Assembly: GCA_000585075.1 (NCBI GenBank) | Contig: JEMY01000033.1 | Coordinates: 40,114-104,113 of the forward strand | Source of the DNA: Candidatus Accumulibacter regalis | GTDB taxonomy: Bacteria > Pseudomonadota > Gammaproteobacteria > Burkholderiales > Rhodocyclaceae | Direction of reading: 5' to 3' | Length of the DNA: 64,000 nucleotides | Shown: positions 32,036 to 41,346 of the stretch, piece by piece | Layout: each line of letters begins with the position of its first letter | Numbering within the stretch: the stretch's first letter is position 1 | Translations under genes and position numbers: made by a program | The notes under the pieces: model-generated | Told to the model about the DNA's origin: nothing | The model's database searches: none | The model's input: the letters and a program-made list of their open reading frames with translations, nothing else

Positions 32036-33538
32036 TTGACTGACTTGACTGATCCGAAGGCTTCACCCATCCGCTTCACTGACCTCGGCCTCGCGCCCGA
32101 GTTGCTGCGCGCCATTGCCGACCAGGGCTACAGCGAGCCAACGCCGATCCAGGCGCAGGCGATTCCCGTCGTTCTCGCCGGACGAGACCTGATGGGCGGC
32201 GCCCAAACGGGAACCGGCAAGACCGCCGCTTTCACCCTGCCCCTGCTGCAGCGCATTCTCCCCTTCGCCAGCCCGAGTCCTTCGCCTGCCCGCCACCCGG
32301 TGCGCGTGCTGATGCTGGCACCGACGCGCGAACTGGCGATCCAGGTCCATGAATCGGTGCAAACCTACAGCAGGCACGTACCGATCAGGAGTTGCTGCGT
32401 TTACGGCGGCGTCGACATCAAGGCGCAGATCGCCGAAATTCGCTGCGGCGTCGAAGTCCTGGTCGCCACGCCCGGCCGCCTGCTCGATCTCGTCGAGCAG
32501 AAGTGCCTGCACTTCAACAGCGTCCAGGCGCTGGTCCTCGACGAAGCCGACCGCATGCTGGACATGGGTTTCATCCCCGATGTCACCCGCATCATCAACA
32601 TGTTGCCGCAGCAACGCCAGAGCCTGCTCTTCTCGGCGACTTTTTCGGAAGAGATCAAGAAGCTGGCCGACAAGATGCTCAAGTCGCCGGAGCTGATCGA
32701 GGTCGCCAAGCGCAACACTGTCTCCGAGACCATCACTCACCGCGTCCATCCTGTGGCCAGCGAAGCCAAACGTGCGCTGCTGGTAAAGCTTCTGCGCTCG
32801 TCGGATTTCAACCAGGTTCTGGTCTTCACGCGCACCAAGGTGGAAACCAACCGTCTCGCGCGCGAGTTGCAGCGCGCCGGAATTGCCGCCGACTCGATCC
32901 ACGGCGACAAGAGCCAACTGGAACGTCTGAAGGCGCTGGAAGCGTTCAAGGACGGTTCTGTGCTGGTCCTGGTGGCGACCGACGTCGCCGCCCGCGGACT
33001 CGATATCGACGAGTTGCCGCACGTGATCAACTTCGAACTGCCGCGAACGCCGGAAGACTACATCCACCGCATTGGCCGCACGGGCCGTGCCGGCAAGGCC
33101 GGCACGGCGATTTCGCTGGTCTCGGCCAGTGAAGTGCCGTATCTGGTCGATATTGAAAAACTGATCAAGATCAAGGTCGAGCAGGTGATCATCGCCGGCT
33201 TCGAACCGGAATACGACTACACCTACCCGCCCGGCGACAAGCATCGTCATCGCCGCAATCCTGCCGCACCCGCACCTGCGCCGGCTTCACCAGAGGCCGC
33301 GCGCAGCGAGCGAGCAAGCGCGCCGCGCAAGGGCGTCGGCAAGCCCGGCACCGGCCGACGCCCGAGCCATATCGCGGCCGACGGTTTCGACTTCAGCAAG
33401 CCCTACGAAAGCGCCGAACCGCGTCCGGTCGCCGCAGCCGTCGATGGCGAGGCCGCGAAGGCATTGGGCCGCGTCGAGCATCCGCACAAACGACGCCGTG
33501 CGGTGGCCGCGCTACTGGGCGGACTCGGGCGCGAGTGA
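32036..33538 (+). CDS. rhlE: DEAD-box ATP-dependent RNA helicase, RhlE type
   Basis: 500 residues. All helicase motifs are present: Q-motif PTPIQAQAIP, AQTGTGKTAA, PTRELAIQ, TPGRLLDL, LDEADRMLDMGF, SAT, ARGLDIDELPHVINFELP and HRIGRTGRAG. The basic, low-complexity tail from about residue 400 is typical of RhlE and probably binds RNA. It should remodel RNA in ribosome assembly or decay. The start is uncertain: TTG at 32036 (second TTG at 32045), with no strong ribosome-binding site and a very short leader. Its 3' end overlaps the convergent PP2C gene by 27 bases. Confidence 0.92.
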   Translation: MTDLTDPKASPIRFTDLGLAPELLRAIADQGYSEPTPIQAQAIPVVLAGRDLMGGAQTGTGKTAAFTLPLLQRILPFASPSPSPARHPVRVLMLAPTRELAIQVHESVQTYSRHVPIRSCCVYGGVDIKAQIAEIRCGVEVLVATPGRLLDLVEQKCLHFNSVQALVLDEADRMLDMGFIPDVTRIINMLPQQRQSLLFSATFSEEIKKLADKMLKSPELIEVAKRNTVSETITHRVHPVASEAKRALLVKLLRSSDFNQVLVFTRTKVETNRLARELQRAGIAADSIHGDKSQLERLKALEAFKDGSVLVLVATDVAARGLDIDELPHVINFELPRTPEDYIHRIGRTGRAGKAGTAISLVSASEVPYLVDIEKLIKIKVEQVIIAGFEPEYDYTYPPGDKHRHRRNPAAPAPAPASPEAARSERASAPRKGVGKPGTGRRPSHIAADGFDFSKPYESAEPRPVAAAVDGEAAKALGRVEHPHKRRRAVAALLGGLGRE

Positions 33539-34312
33539 AACCCTGCCGCCAGGCACCGCAGGCGGCACTTCGACCAATTTAAGAATGGCCAGCGAGATGT
33601 TGTCGCCGTCGCCGTTGCCCATCGCTCGGGCACGGCCAATCAGCAATTCGGACGCATCCCGCGCCGACGACGCGCCGTCAATCACCCACGCCAGTTCCTG
33701 GTCGGTGAAATAGCCCCACAGGCCGTCGGAGCAGAGCAGGAAGGTGTCGCCGCCCTGCAGATCGTCGGCTTCGCCGAAAGCGATCTTGGGGGCATCGACG
33801 CCCCCCAGAGAAGTCAGCAGAATGTTCCGGTGGGGGTGGACGAGCGCCTGTTCAGGGGTCACCCTTCCCTGCACCACCAGCTGTGCGACGTAGGAGTGAT
33901 CAGTGCTGCGAAAGACCAGGCTGTCGCCGCGAAAACGGTAGAAGCGGCTGTCGCCGCAGTGCGCCCAGCTGACCTTTCCCGGTTGCAGCAGCAGCATGAC
34001 TGCCGTGCTGTGCGGATCTTTCTCGTTGATGAAGCGCGACGCCTTGATCAGCATATGCGCTTCGTTGATACTCGATTCGAGCAGTACGCGCGCCGATTCG
34101 GAACGTGCGGAAAAACGCTCGAGATTGTCGCGTGCCGTGTGCACCACCTGCTGCGCGGCGAGCACACCCCCGGTATGCCCACCCATCCCGTCGGCGACGA
34201 CTGCCAACACCACGCCACCCCCACGCGGATGCGGCAGGATCGCTACGCGGTCCTGCTGCTCGCGGCGGTCACCCTGATGCTGGGCCACGCAGGCATCGAT
34301 TGAAATTGCCAT
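33512..34312 (-). CDS. PP2C-family serine/threonine phosphatase
   Basis: 266 residues forming one PP2C domain: QGDRREQQDR, VVADGMGGH (metal-binding Asp/Gly), AHCGDSRFYR, LLCSDGLW and GDNISLAIL. The metal-ligand aspartates are all in place, so it should be an active Mn2+/Mg2+-dependent protein phosphatase, like Stp/PppA. No serine/threonine kinase gene lies beside it. Start ATG 34312; the coding ends overlap rhlE tail to tail by 27 bases, so the last residues of both proteins are encoded by opposite strands of the same DNA. Confidence 0.92.
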   Translation of the reverse strand: MAISIDACVAQHQGDRREQQDRVAILPHPRGGGVVLAVVADGMGGHTGGVLAAQQVVHTARDNLERFSARSESARVLLESSINEAHMLIKASRFINEKDPHSTAVMLLLQPGKVSWAHCGDSRFYRFRGDSLVFRSTDHSYVAQLVVQGRVTPEQALVHPHRNILLTSLGGVDAPKIAFGEADDLQGGDTFLLCSDGLWGYFTDQELAWVIDGASSARDASELLIGRARAMGNGDGDNISLAILKLVEVPPAVPGGRVSLAPESAQ

Positions 34313-34416
34313 TGACTCGGACTTCCCGTACGGTCACACGCGACGCCATCGTTGGCCGGAGTGTCTGACGAGGCATGCACAGACCGGCACAGGAAACGAA
34401 GGTCGGCCTTGTTGTT

Positions 34417-34719
34417 CTAGAAATTCACCCGTCGAAGTTCGCTCGGGCGAGGCAAGTGACTGCTGTGCTCTGGATGGCGCTCGATATATACGCGGTGGGC
34501 AGCAACCACCAGGGTATGCACCTCGTCACTGCTCAGCGCCGGAAAGTTTTCGCGCAGGACACGATAGGCCAGCAGCTCGAGCGACTGTCCGGCCCAGCCC
34601 TGTTGCGGATCAAAAAATGGCTCGATCATCACGAAGGCCACGTCGAACGCCGTCCGCAAGTCGAGCTGGCGCCGCCTCTCCGGCTCGGCTGCCGCCGTTC
34701 GTTCCAGCCCTTCGCTCAA
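34417..34719 (-). CDS. Small protein of unknown function downstream of the acyl-CoA synthetase gene
   Basis: About 100 residues starting at TTG 34719, two bases after the stop codon of the acyl-CoA synthetase gene, with GAAGGG about 10 bases upstream. The sequence looks like a real helical protein (FDVAFVMIEPFFDP, LELLAYRVLRENFPALSSDE, VVAAHRVYIERHPEHSSH), but I recognise no family. Close spacing suggests translational coupling to the synthetase. The TTG start and small size keep confidence moderate. Confidence 0.6.
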   Translation of the reverse strand: MSEGLERTAAAEPERRRQLDLRTAFDVAFVMIEPFFDPQQGWAGQSLELLAYRVLRENFPALSSDEVHTLVVAAHRVYIERHPEHSSHLPRPSELRRVNF

Positions 34720-34720
34720 G

Positions 34721-36391
34721 TCATTGCCCTTCCCGTCTGCTCCTGTCTTCCGCTTCGCGAGCCCGCAGCACGCGCCGTTGCACCTTGCCGGTGGTGGTCA
34801 TCGGCAGCGCTGCGACGAATTCTATCGCTTTCGGCGTCTCGTAGGGAGCCAGATGCTGCCGCACCTGCCGCTGCAGTTCGTCGACCAGCGTCGGCGATCC
34901 CATGACCCCCGGCTGCAGGACGACGAAGGCCTTGACCAGAGTTCCCCGCAGCGCATCCGGGATTCCGATGACCGCGCAATTGGCAACCGCCGCGTGCTTG
35001 AGCAGGCAGTTCTCGATTTCGGCCGGGCCAATGCGATAGCCGCCGCTGTTGAAGACATCGTCGGCGCGTCCCTGGTACCACAGGTCGCCCGCTTCGTCGA
35101 TTTTCGCCAGATCGCCGGTCAACCCCCAGCCGTCGCCGACAAACTTCTCCGCCGTCGCCTGCGGATTCTGCCAATAGCCGAGCATGATCACCGGATCGGC
35201 CTCGCCGTTGCACTGGCGATGCACGGCGACCTCGCCGAGTTCGCCCGCCGGCAGGACATTGCCTTGCGCATCGACGACGGCCACGCGGTGCCCCGGATAA
35301 GCGCGGCCCATGGCGCCGGGCCTGGCTGGCCAGCGCGACGCGCAATTGCCGACGACGTAGTTCATTTCGGTCTGCCCGAACATCTCGTTGATCGTCACCC
35401 CGAGCTTTTCCCTGGCCCAGTGGAAGACCGCTTCGCCGACCGGCTCGCCGGCACTCATGATGCTGCGCAGATCGAGATCGTAATGCGCTCGCGGCTCGGG
35501 AACGGCCTTCATCATCATCTTCAACGCGGTGGGAAAAAGGAAGCTGTTGCGAATGCCGTACTTTTCGAGCAGCGAAAACGCCTTGCCGGCGTCGAAACGG
35601 CCTTTGTAAGCGAGCAGGGGCATTCCGAAGTGCCAGGTCGGCAAGAGCACGTCCCACAGACCGCCGGTCCACGCCCAGTCGGCCGGCGACCAGAACATGT
35701 CGCCCGGCTGCGGGAAGAAGTCGTGCGAGCAGGCGTAACCGCTGAGGTTGCCGAGTAGCGTCCGGTGCGCCATCAGCGCGCCCTTCGGCTTGCCGGTGGT
35801 GCCGCTGGTGTAGATGATCATCGCCGGGTCGTCGGCGGCGGTAAGCATTGGCGTGTAGCGCGGAGACGCGTGCTCGAGCACCTCTGCCCACGGCTTTACG
35901 CCGTTGCCGAGCGTCGCACCAACGCCGATCACGTGCCGCAACTGCGGCAGGCGGTCGCGCAGGGCGAGCAATTTCGGCAGCGAGTCGGCATCGACGATGG
36001 CCACGTGCGCACCCGAGTCGCCAAGCCGGTATTCGAGGGCGTCCGGCCCGAACAGATGCGACAGCGGAACCGCCAGCGCGCCCATCTGGTAAATGGCGAC
36101 ATGGGCGATCGCCGTTTCCGGGCATTGCGGCAGGACGATGGCGACGCGATCACCGGCCAGCGTGCCGAGTGCGGCGAGGACGTTGGCCAGCCGGTTGGCC
36201 TGGCCTTGAATGTCCCAGAAGGTGTGCGCCGAAGTGAAGCCGCTTTCATCCTCGTAGTACAGCGCAAAGCGACTGCGCTCGCCAGCCCAGCGGCCACAGA
36301 CATCGACCGCGATATTGAAGGTCTGCGGAACCTGCCAGCGGAAGTTCTCGCAAAGCGCCGCGTAGCCGCCGCTCAGACTATTGATTTCCAT
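34721..36391 (-). CDS. Acyl-CoA synthetase, AMP-forming (medium-chain/acetyl-CoA synthetase-like)
   Basis: 556 residues of the ANL superfamily. The adenylate motif is MIIYTSGTTGKPKGALMAHR, with A5-like FGQTEMN, the hinge region GDLAKIDEAGDLWYQGRADD, SGGYRIGPAEIE and the C-terminal catalytic Lys in TTTGKVQRR. It would activate a carboxylic acid to its CoA ester; its overall pattern fits medium-chain or aromatic acyl substrates more than acetate. The start has GGGGAAG just upstream. It follows glcF by 45 bases on the same strand, so a role in feeding the products of hydroxyacid oxidation into CoA metabolism is possible (inference). Confidence 0.9.
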   Translation of the reverse strand: MEINSLSGGYAALCENFRWQVPQTFNIAVDVCGRWAGERSRFALYYEDESGFTSAHTFWDIQGQANRLANVLAALGTLAGDRVAIVLPQCPETAIAHVAIYQMGALAVPLSHLFGPDALEYRLGDSGAHVAIVDADSLPKLLALRDRLPQLRHVIGVGATLGNGVKPWAEVLEHASPRYTPMLTAADDPAMIIYTSGTTGKPKGALMAHRTLLGNLSGYACSHDFFPQPGDMFWSPADWAWTGGLWDVLLPTWHFGMPLLAYKGRFDAGKAFSLLEKYGIRNSFLFPTALKMMMKAVPEPRAHYDLDLRSIMSAGEPVGEAVFHWAREKLGVTINEMFGQTEMNYVVGNCASRWPARPGAMGRAYPGHRVAVVDAQGNVLPAGELGEVAVHRQCNGEADPVIMLGYWQNPQATAEKFVGDGWGLTGDLAKIDEAGDLWYQGRADDVFNSGGYRIGPAEIENCLLKHAAVANCAVIGIPDALRGTLVKAFVVLQPGVMGSPTLVDELQRQVRQHLAPYETPKAIEFVAALPMTTTGKVQRRVLRAREAEDRSRREGQ

Positions 36392-36436
36392 GGCTTCCCC
36401 GTTTCGGCAGAACCGGCCGCTGTCCGAGCGACCGTT

Positions 36437-37690
36437 TCAGGCGCCGACGTTCAAACGCTCGTCGATGAGCTCGATCCAGTGCCGCACCGGCACCTTGCTG
36501 CCACTTTGCAGATGCGTCTGACAGCCGATATTGGCGGTCACCAGGAGCGCCGGCGAAGCGGCGTTCATCGCCGCCAGCTTGTTGTCGCGCAACTGCCCGG
36601 CGAGCACCGGCTGACTGATCGAATAGGTCCCCGCCGAGCCGCAGCACAGGTGCGGATCGGCGACCGGCGCAAGGCGATAGCCGGCCGCCGTGAGCAGGGC
36701 CTCGACGACGCCGCGAATCTTTTGCGCGTGTTGCAGCGTGCAGGGCGAGTGGAAGGCGACGCGCTCGCCGCTATCGGCACCGGCCTGGCGCAGCAGGGCG
36801 GCCAGCGGCTCCTGCTCGGCGGCCAGGACTTCGCAAGCATCGCGCGTCATGGCGGCGATCCGGGCGGCCTTGTCGGCGTAGGCCGGATCGTCTTTCAGCA
36901 GCTTGCCGTACTCGCGCACGTGCTCGCCACAACCCGAGGCGGTCATCACGAAACCCTCGACACGACCGCTCTCGACGTCCGGCCACCAGGCGTCGATCAC
37001 CTGCCGCATGTCGTCGAGCGCCTTCTCCTGCGCGTGCAGGTGGTAGCGCAGCGCACCGCAGCAGTTGGCCGCCGGCGCCTCGATCAACTCGATACCCAGG
37101 CGGTCGAGAACGCGCGCCGTCGCGGCGTTGGTGTTCGGCGTCAGGATCGGCTGCACGCAACCGGCCAGGGCAATCATCCGCCGCTTGTGCCCGGCGCGCC
37201 GCGGCCACGGCCGGGCCGCCCCGCCCGCCGCCAGCGGAACCTTTTCGGCCAGCGCCGCGGGCAGCAAGGGGCGCATCAGCTGGCCGATGGCCACCGCCGG
37301 CCTGAAGATCCAGCGCCGCGGCAAGGCTTCGCAGAGCAGGAAGCGGGTCGCGCGCACGACCAGCGGCCGTGGCACGCGCTCTTCCATGACCTCGCGGCCG
37401 ATTTCGAGCAGGCGGTGATAGCGAACGCCCGACGGGCAGGTTGTCTCGCAAGCGCGGCAACTCAGGCAGCGATCGAGATGAAGCTGTGTCGTTTGGCTGA
37501 CCGCCTGCCCTTCGAGCATCTCTTTGATCAGATAGATCCGCCCGCGCGGCCCGTCGAGCTCGTCGCCGAGCAACTGGAAGGTCGGGCAGGTCGCGGTACA
37601 GAATCCGCAGTGCACGCAGGAGCGCAGAATCGCGTCGGCCTCGCGCCCGGCCGGCGTGTCCTTGATGAAATCGGCAAGATTCGTTTGCAT
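36437..37690 (-). CDS. glcF: Glycolate oxidase iron-sulfur subunit GlcF
   Basis: 417 residues. Two N-terminal 4Fe-4S motifs (CVHCGFCTATCP and CLSCRACETTCP) are followed by two CCG-type domains (CCGALRYH and CCGSAGTYS), the standard GlcF/LutA-like layout. It passes electrons from the flavin subunits GlcD and GlcE to the quinone pool, most likely membrane-associated. It lies 13 bases after glcE. Length and motif set are normal. Confidence 0.95.
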   Translation of the reverse strand: MQTNLADFIKDTPAGREADAILRSCVHCGFCTATCPTFQLLGDELDGPRGRIYLIKEMLEGQAVSQTTQLHLDRCLSCRACETTCPSGVRYHRLLEIGREVMEERVPRPLVVRATRFLLCEALPRRWIFRPAVAIGQLMRPLLPAALAEKVPLAAGGAARPWPRRAGHKRRMIALAGCVQPILTPNTNAATARVLDRLGIELIEAPAANCCGALRYHLHAQEKALDDMRQVIDAWWPDVESGRVEGFVMTASGCGEHVREYGKLLKDDPAYADKAARIAAMTRDACEVLAAEQEPLAALLRQAGADSGERVAFHSPCTLQHAQKIRGVVEALLTAAGYRLAPVADPHLCCGSAGTYSISQPVLAGQLRDNKLAAMNAASPALLVTANIGCQTHLQSGSKVPVRHWIELIDERLNVGA

Positions 37691-37703
37691 GGTCAGCGCA
37701 CTC

Positions 37704-38774
37704 TCATAGTCCCGGATACATCCGGCCGCGGTTGAAAACGCCTTGCGGATCGAAGGCGCGCTTGAGCTGGCGATGAATCCGCAGCAGCGGCGCCGGCAGC
37801 GGCTGGAAAACGCCTTCCGAAGCCTTCAGGGCATGGTCAGCGCGAAACAGCGTCGCATGCCCACCGGCCCTGGCCGCCGCAACCCGGATCGCCCGTCCGT
37901 CGCCCTCGCGCAACCAGCGTTGTGCGCCGCCCCACTCGATCAGCGTCGAGCCGGGAAGCGGCTGCGGCGGCGCGACAGACGGTAACGACAAGCGCCACAG
38001 GGGCGCGTCACCGGCAAAGAAGGCGTAGGTCTGCTCGCGCAGCGACTCCCAGAACGCTGTCGCCAGGCCAGCGGCCAGTTCCTCACCGCCGAGGTGTCGC
38101 TGCGCGGCGGCGACCGCAGCGGCGGCTCCGGAAAGACGCAGCGTCAGCACGCCCTGGTGCCAGGCCGACGCCGAAATCGGCAACGGCCGGCCACCCCAGG
38201 CGTTGAGCTTGCCCAGCGCCGCCGCCTCGTCGATGGAAAAACGCAGGCTCTTCTCGGCAACGGGTAGCGGCAGCACCTTGAGCGATACCTCGAGCACGAC
38301 GCCGAGCGTGCCGAGGCTGCCGGCGAACAGGCGGGCGACGTCGTAGCCGGCGACGTTCTTCATCACCTGCCCGCCGAAGGAGAGCACTTCGCCTGAACCA
38401 TTCAGAACCTTGACGCCAAGAACGTAATCGCGCAGCGCGCCGACGGCCTGCCGACGAGGTCCGGAGAGGCCAGCGGCGAACATCCCGCCAACGGTCGCCG
38501 AGGCGCCGAAGTGCGGCGGCTCGAAGGGCAGCCACTGCCCTTTTTCGGCAAGCGCCGCCGCCAGTTCGCGCAGCGGCGTACCGGCGCGCGCGGTGACCAC
38601 CAGCTCGGTCGGTTCGTAGGCCACGATGCCACGGTGGCCGCTGACTTCGAGGACTTCGCCCTGCTCCGGGCAGGCGTAGAAGGCCTTGCTGCCACCGCCA
38701 CGAATGGCCAGGCTGCGGCCGGCACTTGCCGCGTCGGCGACGCGACCGATCCAGTTTTCGATCAATCCTTCCAT
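37704..38774 (-). CDS. glcE: Glycolate oxidase FAD-binding subunit GlcE
   Basis: 356 residues with an FAD-binding (PCMH-type) domain: LAIRGGGSKAF, VVTARAGTPLRELAAALAEK, PHFGASATVGGMFAAGLSGP and VMKNVAGYDVARLFAGSLGTLG. GlcE works with GlcD and GlcF to oxidise glycolate to glyoxylate. ATG 38774 shares a base with the glcD stop (TGATG) and has GAGG upstream; the frame is open far into glcD but that part is a shadow. Confidence 0.94.
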   Translation of the reverse strand: MEGLIENWIGRVADAASAGRSLAIRGGGSKAFYACPEQGEVLEVSGHRGIVAYEPTELVVTARAGTPLRELAAALAEKGQWLPFEPPHFGASATVGGMFAAGLSGPRRQAVGALRDYVLGVKVLNGSGEVLSFGGQVMKNVAGYDVARLFAGSLGTLGVVLEVSLKVLPLPVAEKSLRFSIDEAAALGKLNAWGGRPLPISASAWHQGVLTLRLSGAAAAVAAAQRHLGGEELAAGLATAFWESLREQTYAFFAGDAPLWRLSLPSVAPPQPLPGSTLIEWGGAQRWLREGDGRAIRVAAARAGGHATLFRADHALKASEGVFQPLPAPLLRIHRQLKRAFDPQGVFNRGRMYPGL

Positions 38775-40252
38775 CACGACCTCGGTGAAGTGGCGCTGCC
38801 GACGCGGGCCAGGGTGTACTCGCGGCAGCGGGCGAGCGTCGGAACGCCCTTGCCGGGGTTGAGCAGCCCGTGCTCGTCGAAGGCCGCTTTGAGACGGTGA
38901 AAGGCGGCAATTTCGGCCAGACTGAACTGCTCGGCCATGACGTCGACCTTTTCGATACCGACGCCGTGCTCGCCGGTGATCGTGCCGCCGAACTTCACCG
39001 ACAGTTCGAGGATCGCGGCGCCGAAGGCCAGCGCTCGATCGAGTTCGCCCGGCTGGTTGGCGTCGTACATGATCAGCGGATGCAGGTTGCCGTCGCCGGC
39101 GTGAAAAACGTTGGCACAACGCAAGGCATATTTCTCCGACAGGCGGTTGATGGCGTCGAGCATCTCGGCCAGACGCTTGCGCGGAATCGTCCCGTCCATG
39201 CACAGGTAGTCGGGCGTCATCCGCCCGACCGCCGGAAACGCCGCCTTGCGCCCGGCCCAGAAGCGCAGGCGCTCGGCTTCATCCTGCGAAACGCGAATCC
39301 CCGAGGCGCCGCTTTGCTCGAGAACCGCCGTCATCCGGCCGATCTCTTCGGCAACCTCTTCGGGAGTCCCGTCCGACTCGCAGAGCAGAATTGCCGCGGC
39401 GTCCATGTCGTAACCCGCGTTGACGTAGGGTTCGACGGCGTGGATCGCCTTCCGGTCCATCATTTCCAGCCCGGCCGGGATGATGCCGGCGGCAATGATG
39501 CCGGCGACCGCGTCGCCCGCCTGCCGCACGTCGCCAAACGACGCAATCACCACCTGCGCCAGTTCCGGCTTCGGCGTCAGCCTGACGGTCACCTCGGTGA
39601 TCACCGCCAGCAGGCCCTCGGAGCCGTTCATCAGCGCCAGCAGGTCGTAGCCGGGGGCGTCGAGTGCGGCATTGCCGAACTCGACGATCTCGCCGTCGAT
39701 CGTCAGCCCGCGCACGCGCATGACGTTGTGCACGGTCAGGCCATACTTCAGGCAATGCACGCCACCGGCGTTCTCGGCAACGTTGCCGCCAATCGTGCAC
39801 GCGATCTGCGACGACGGATCGGGCGCATAGTAGAGCGCGTACGGCGCAGCCGCTTCGGAAACCGACAGATTGCGCACGCCGGGCTGGACGACCGCCGTAC
39901 GCGACACGGGATCGACGCTGATGATCTTCTTGAGCTTGGCCAGCGAGACGACCACCCCGTCCCGGTGCGGCGTCGCCCCGCCGGAAAGGCCGGTCGCGGC
40001 CCCACGCGCCACCACCGGCACCTTCAAGGCATGACAGACCTTGACGATCGCCTGCACCTGCGCCTCGTCGGCCGGCAGGGCAACGATCAACGGCAGCTGC
40101 CGATAGGCGGTGAGGCCGTCACACTCGTAAGGGCGCATCTCTTCTTCCTCGACCAGCAGCGCCTGCTCTGGCAGTACCGCGCGCAGGCTGGCGATCAAGG
40201 CCTGCCGGTCAACCGTGAAACGCCGATCGGCGACGCTACTCTCGATGCTCAT
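38774..40252 (-). CDS. glcD: Glycolate oxidase FAD-linked subunit GlcD
   Basis: 492 residues. The FAD_binding_4 domain opens with PVVARGAATGLSGGATPHRDG, then CTIGGNVAENAGGVHCLKYG. The C-terminal FAD-oxidase domain contains NVFHAGDGNLHPLIMYD and TGEHGVGIEKVDVM, the conserved active-site blocks of glycolate/D-lactate dehydrogenases. ATG 40252 has GAGGA 6 bases upstream, so the longer frame to 40270 is unlikely. First gene of glcDEF, transcribed 68 bases after the GntR repressor gene on the same strand. Glycolate and D-lactate enzymes are hard to separate; the three-subunit set favours glycolate. Confidence 0.95.
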   Translation of the reverse strand: MSIESSVADRRFTVDRQALIASLRAVLPEQALLVEEEEMRPYECDGLTAYRQLPLIVALPADEAQVQAIVKVCHALKVPVVARGAATGLSGGATPHRDGVVVSLAKLKKIISVDPVSRTAVVQPGVRNLSVSEAAAPYALYYAPDPSSQIACTIGGNVAENAGGVHCLKYGLTVHNVMRVRGLTIDGEIVEFGNAALDAPGYDLLALMNGSEGLLAVITEVTVRLTPKPELAQVVIASFGDVRQAGDAVAGIIAAGIIPAGLEMMDRKAIHAVEPYVNAGYDMDAAAILLCESDGTPEEVAEEIGRMTAVLEQSGASGIRVSQDEAERLRFWAGRKAAFPAVGRMTPDYLCMDGTIPRKRLAEMLDAINRLSEKYALRCANVFHAGDGNLHPLIMYDANQPGELDRALAFGAAILELSVKFGGTITGEHGVGIEKVDVMAEQFSLAEIAAFHRLKAAFDEHGLLNPGKGVPTLARCREYTLARVGSATSPRS

Positions 40253-40319
40253 CTGCAGTCCTCGCAGCAAGAAGGGAACAAAGGTGCCGAGGCCACGGCG
40301 CTCACGCAGAGGGCAGGCC

Positions 40320-41087
40320 TCATCGGCGCTCGGCGGCTCGCCCGCTGACCAGATCGTCGGCCAACACGATACCGACGCGCCGGGCAGCGCAACGTACGTG
40401 TTCGTGGGAATGACGGCGCGCGCGTGCGGGCTCGCCGGCGGCGACCGCCGCGAAAATCAGGCGGTGCTCGGCCTGCGCCTCCTCCGGCAAGGCGCCATTG
40501 CGACCCGGCATGGTCCAGGCCAGGCGACGCGACTCGGAGAAATGCCGGCCAAGGAATTCCACCAGGCGACGCGTATAGCTGTTGTGGGTGGCGGCGGCGA
40601 TCGCCAGGTGAAAATCGTCGTCGGCTTCGGAACCATCGCTGCCGCTGGCCAGCGCGTCGTCCATGGCGTGCAGGAAGCACTCAATGGCGACAATGTCGGC
40701 GGGCAGGCGACGACGGGCGGCAAGTTCGGCAATCGAGCTTTCGATCATCGCCCGCAACTCGAAGATTTCCCGCAATTCGACCAGCGCCGGGCCGTCTCCC
40801 TGCCAGAACCTGAAATTCAGGCTTTTCGGCACCAGGGCGACGAAAGCGCCCGCGCCCTGCCGCGTCTCGACGCGACCGTCGGCCTTGAGGCGTGCCACCG
40901 CCTCACGAATCACGGCACGGCTGACGCCGAAGGTTTCGGCCAGCGCTTTCTCGACCGGCAACTGCTCACCCGGCTTGATCTCCCCGCGCGCGATCTGCCC
41001 TTCAAGGGCAATCGACACTTCCTCGCTGAGACGCGGCCGGCGGACAATTCTCTTCGTCTCGATGCGCTTTAGTTCATTGGTGAGCAT
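40320..41087 (-). CDS. GntR/FadR-family repressor, probable regulator of glcDEF
   Basis: 255 residues. An N-terminal winged helix (EVSIALEGQIARGEIKPGEQ, then ALAETFGVSRAVIREAVARL) is joined to an FCD effector domain (about 105-240) with conserved FHLAIAAATHNSYTRRLVEF. FadR-subgroup regulators with FCD domains commonly bind hydroxyacids such as glycolate or lactate, and the gene lies directly upstream of glcD, so a GlcC/LldR-like role is likely. ATG 41087 is used; a TTG at 41108 lies inside the operator. A perfect 15-base palindrome precedes the start (41096-41110). Confidence 0.9.
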   Translation of the reverse strand: MLTNELKRIETKRIVRRPRLSEEVSIALEGQIARGEIKPGEQLPVEKALAETFGVSRAVIREAVARLKADGRVETRQGAGAFVALVPKSLNFRFWQGDGPALVELREIFELRAMIESSIAELAARRRLPADIVAIECFLHAMDDALASGSDGSEADDDFHLAIAAATHNSYTRRLVEFLGRHFSESRRLAWTMPGRNGALPEEAQAEHRLIFAAVAAGEPARARRHSHEHVRCAARRVGIVLADDLVSGRAAERR

Positions 41088-41095
41088 GGCAATCC

Positions 41096-41110
41096 AGTTG
41101 TCTGACAACT
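41096..41110. promoter_or_regulatory. Perfect palindromic operator before the GntR gene
   Basis: AGTTGTC-T-GACAACT, 8 bases upstream of the regulator's ATG. The TTGTCnGACAA form is typical of FCD-type GntR operators, so the protein probably represses its own promoter, and with it glcDEF if they share a transcript. Confidence 0.7.
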
Positions 41111-41346
41111 TCGCAGCAGCATACTACAAGCGGCGGCCGATGCAACGCCTGCGGCTGCCGGCAGGACCCCCGCACATTGACCGCACGCTCGGCAACAGGC
41201 GCCGAGCTTGGCCGGCGTACCCTCCGAGTTGCGGGGCGGCTCGACCGTTGCGGCCATTCTGCTACAATCGCCCGCTCGCTGCGCCCGTGCCGGGCCCCTC
41301 TGCAAGCCACCGCTGGCGGAGGCCAACGAACCATCGAGGTAACCGA

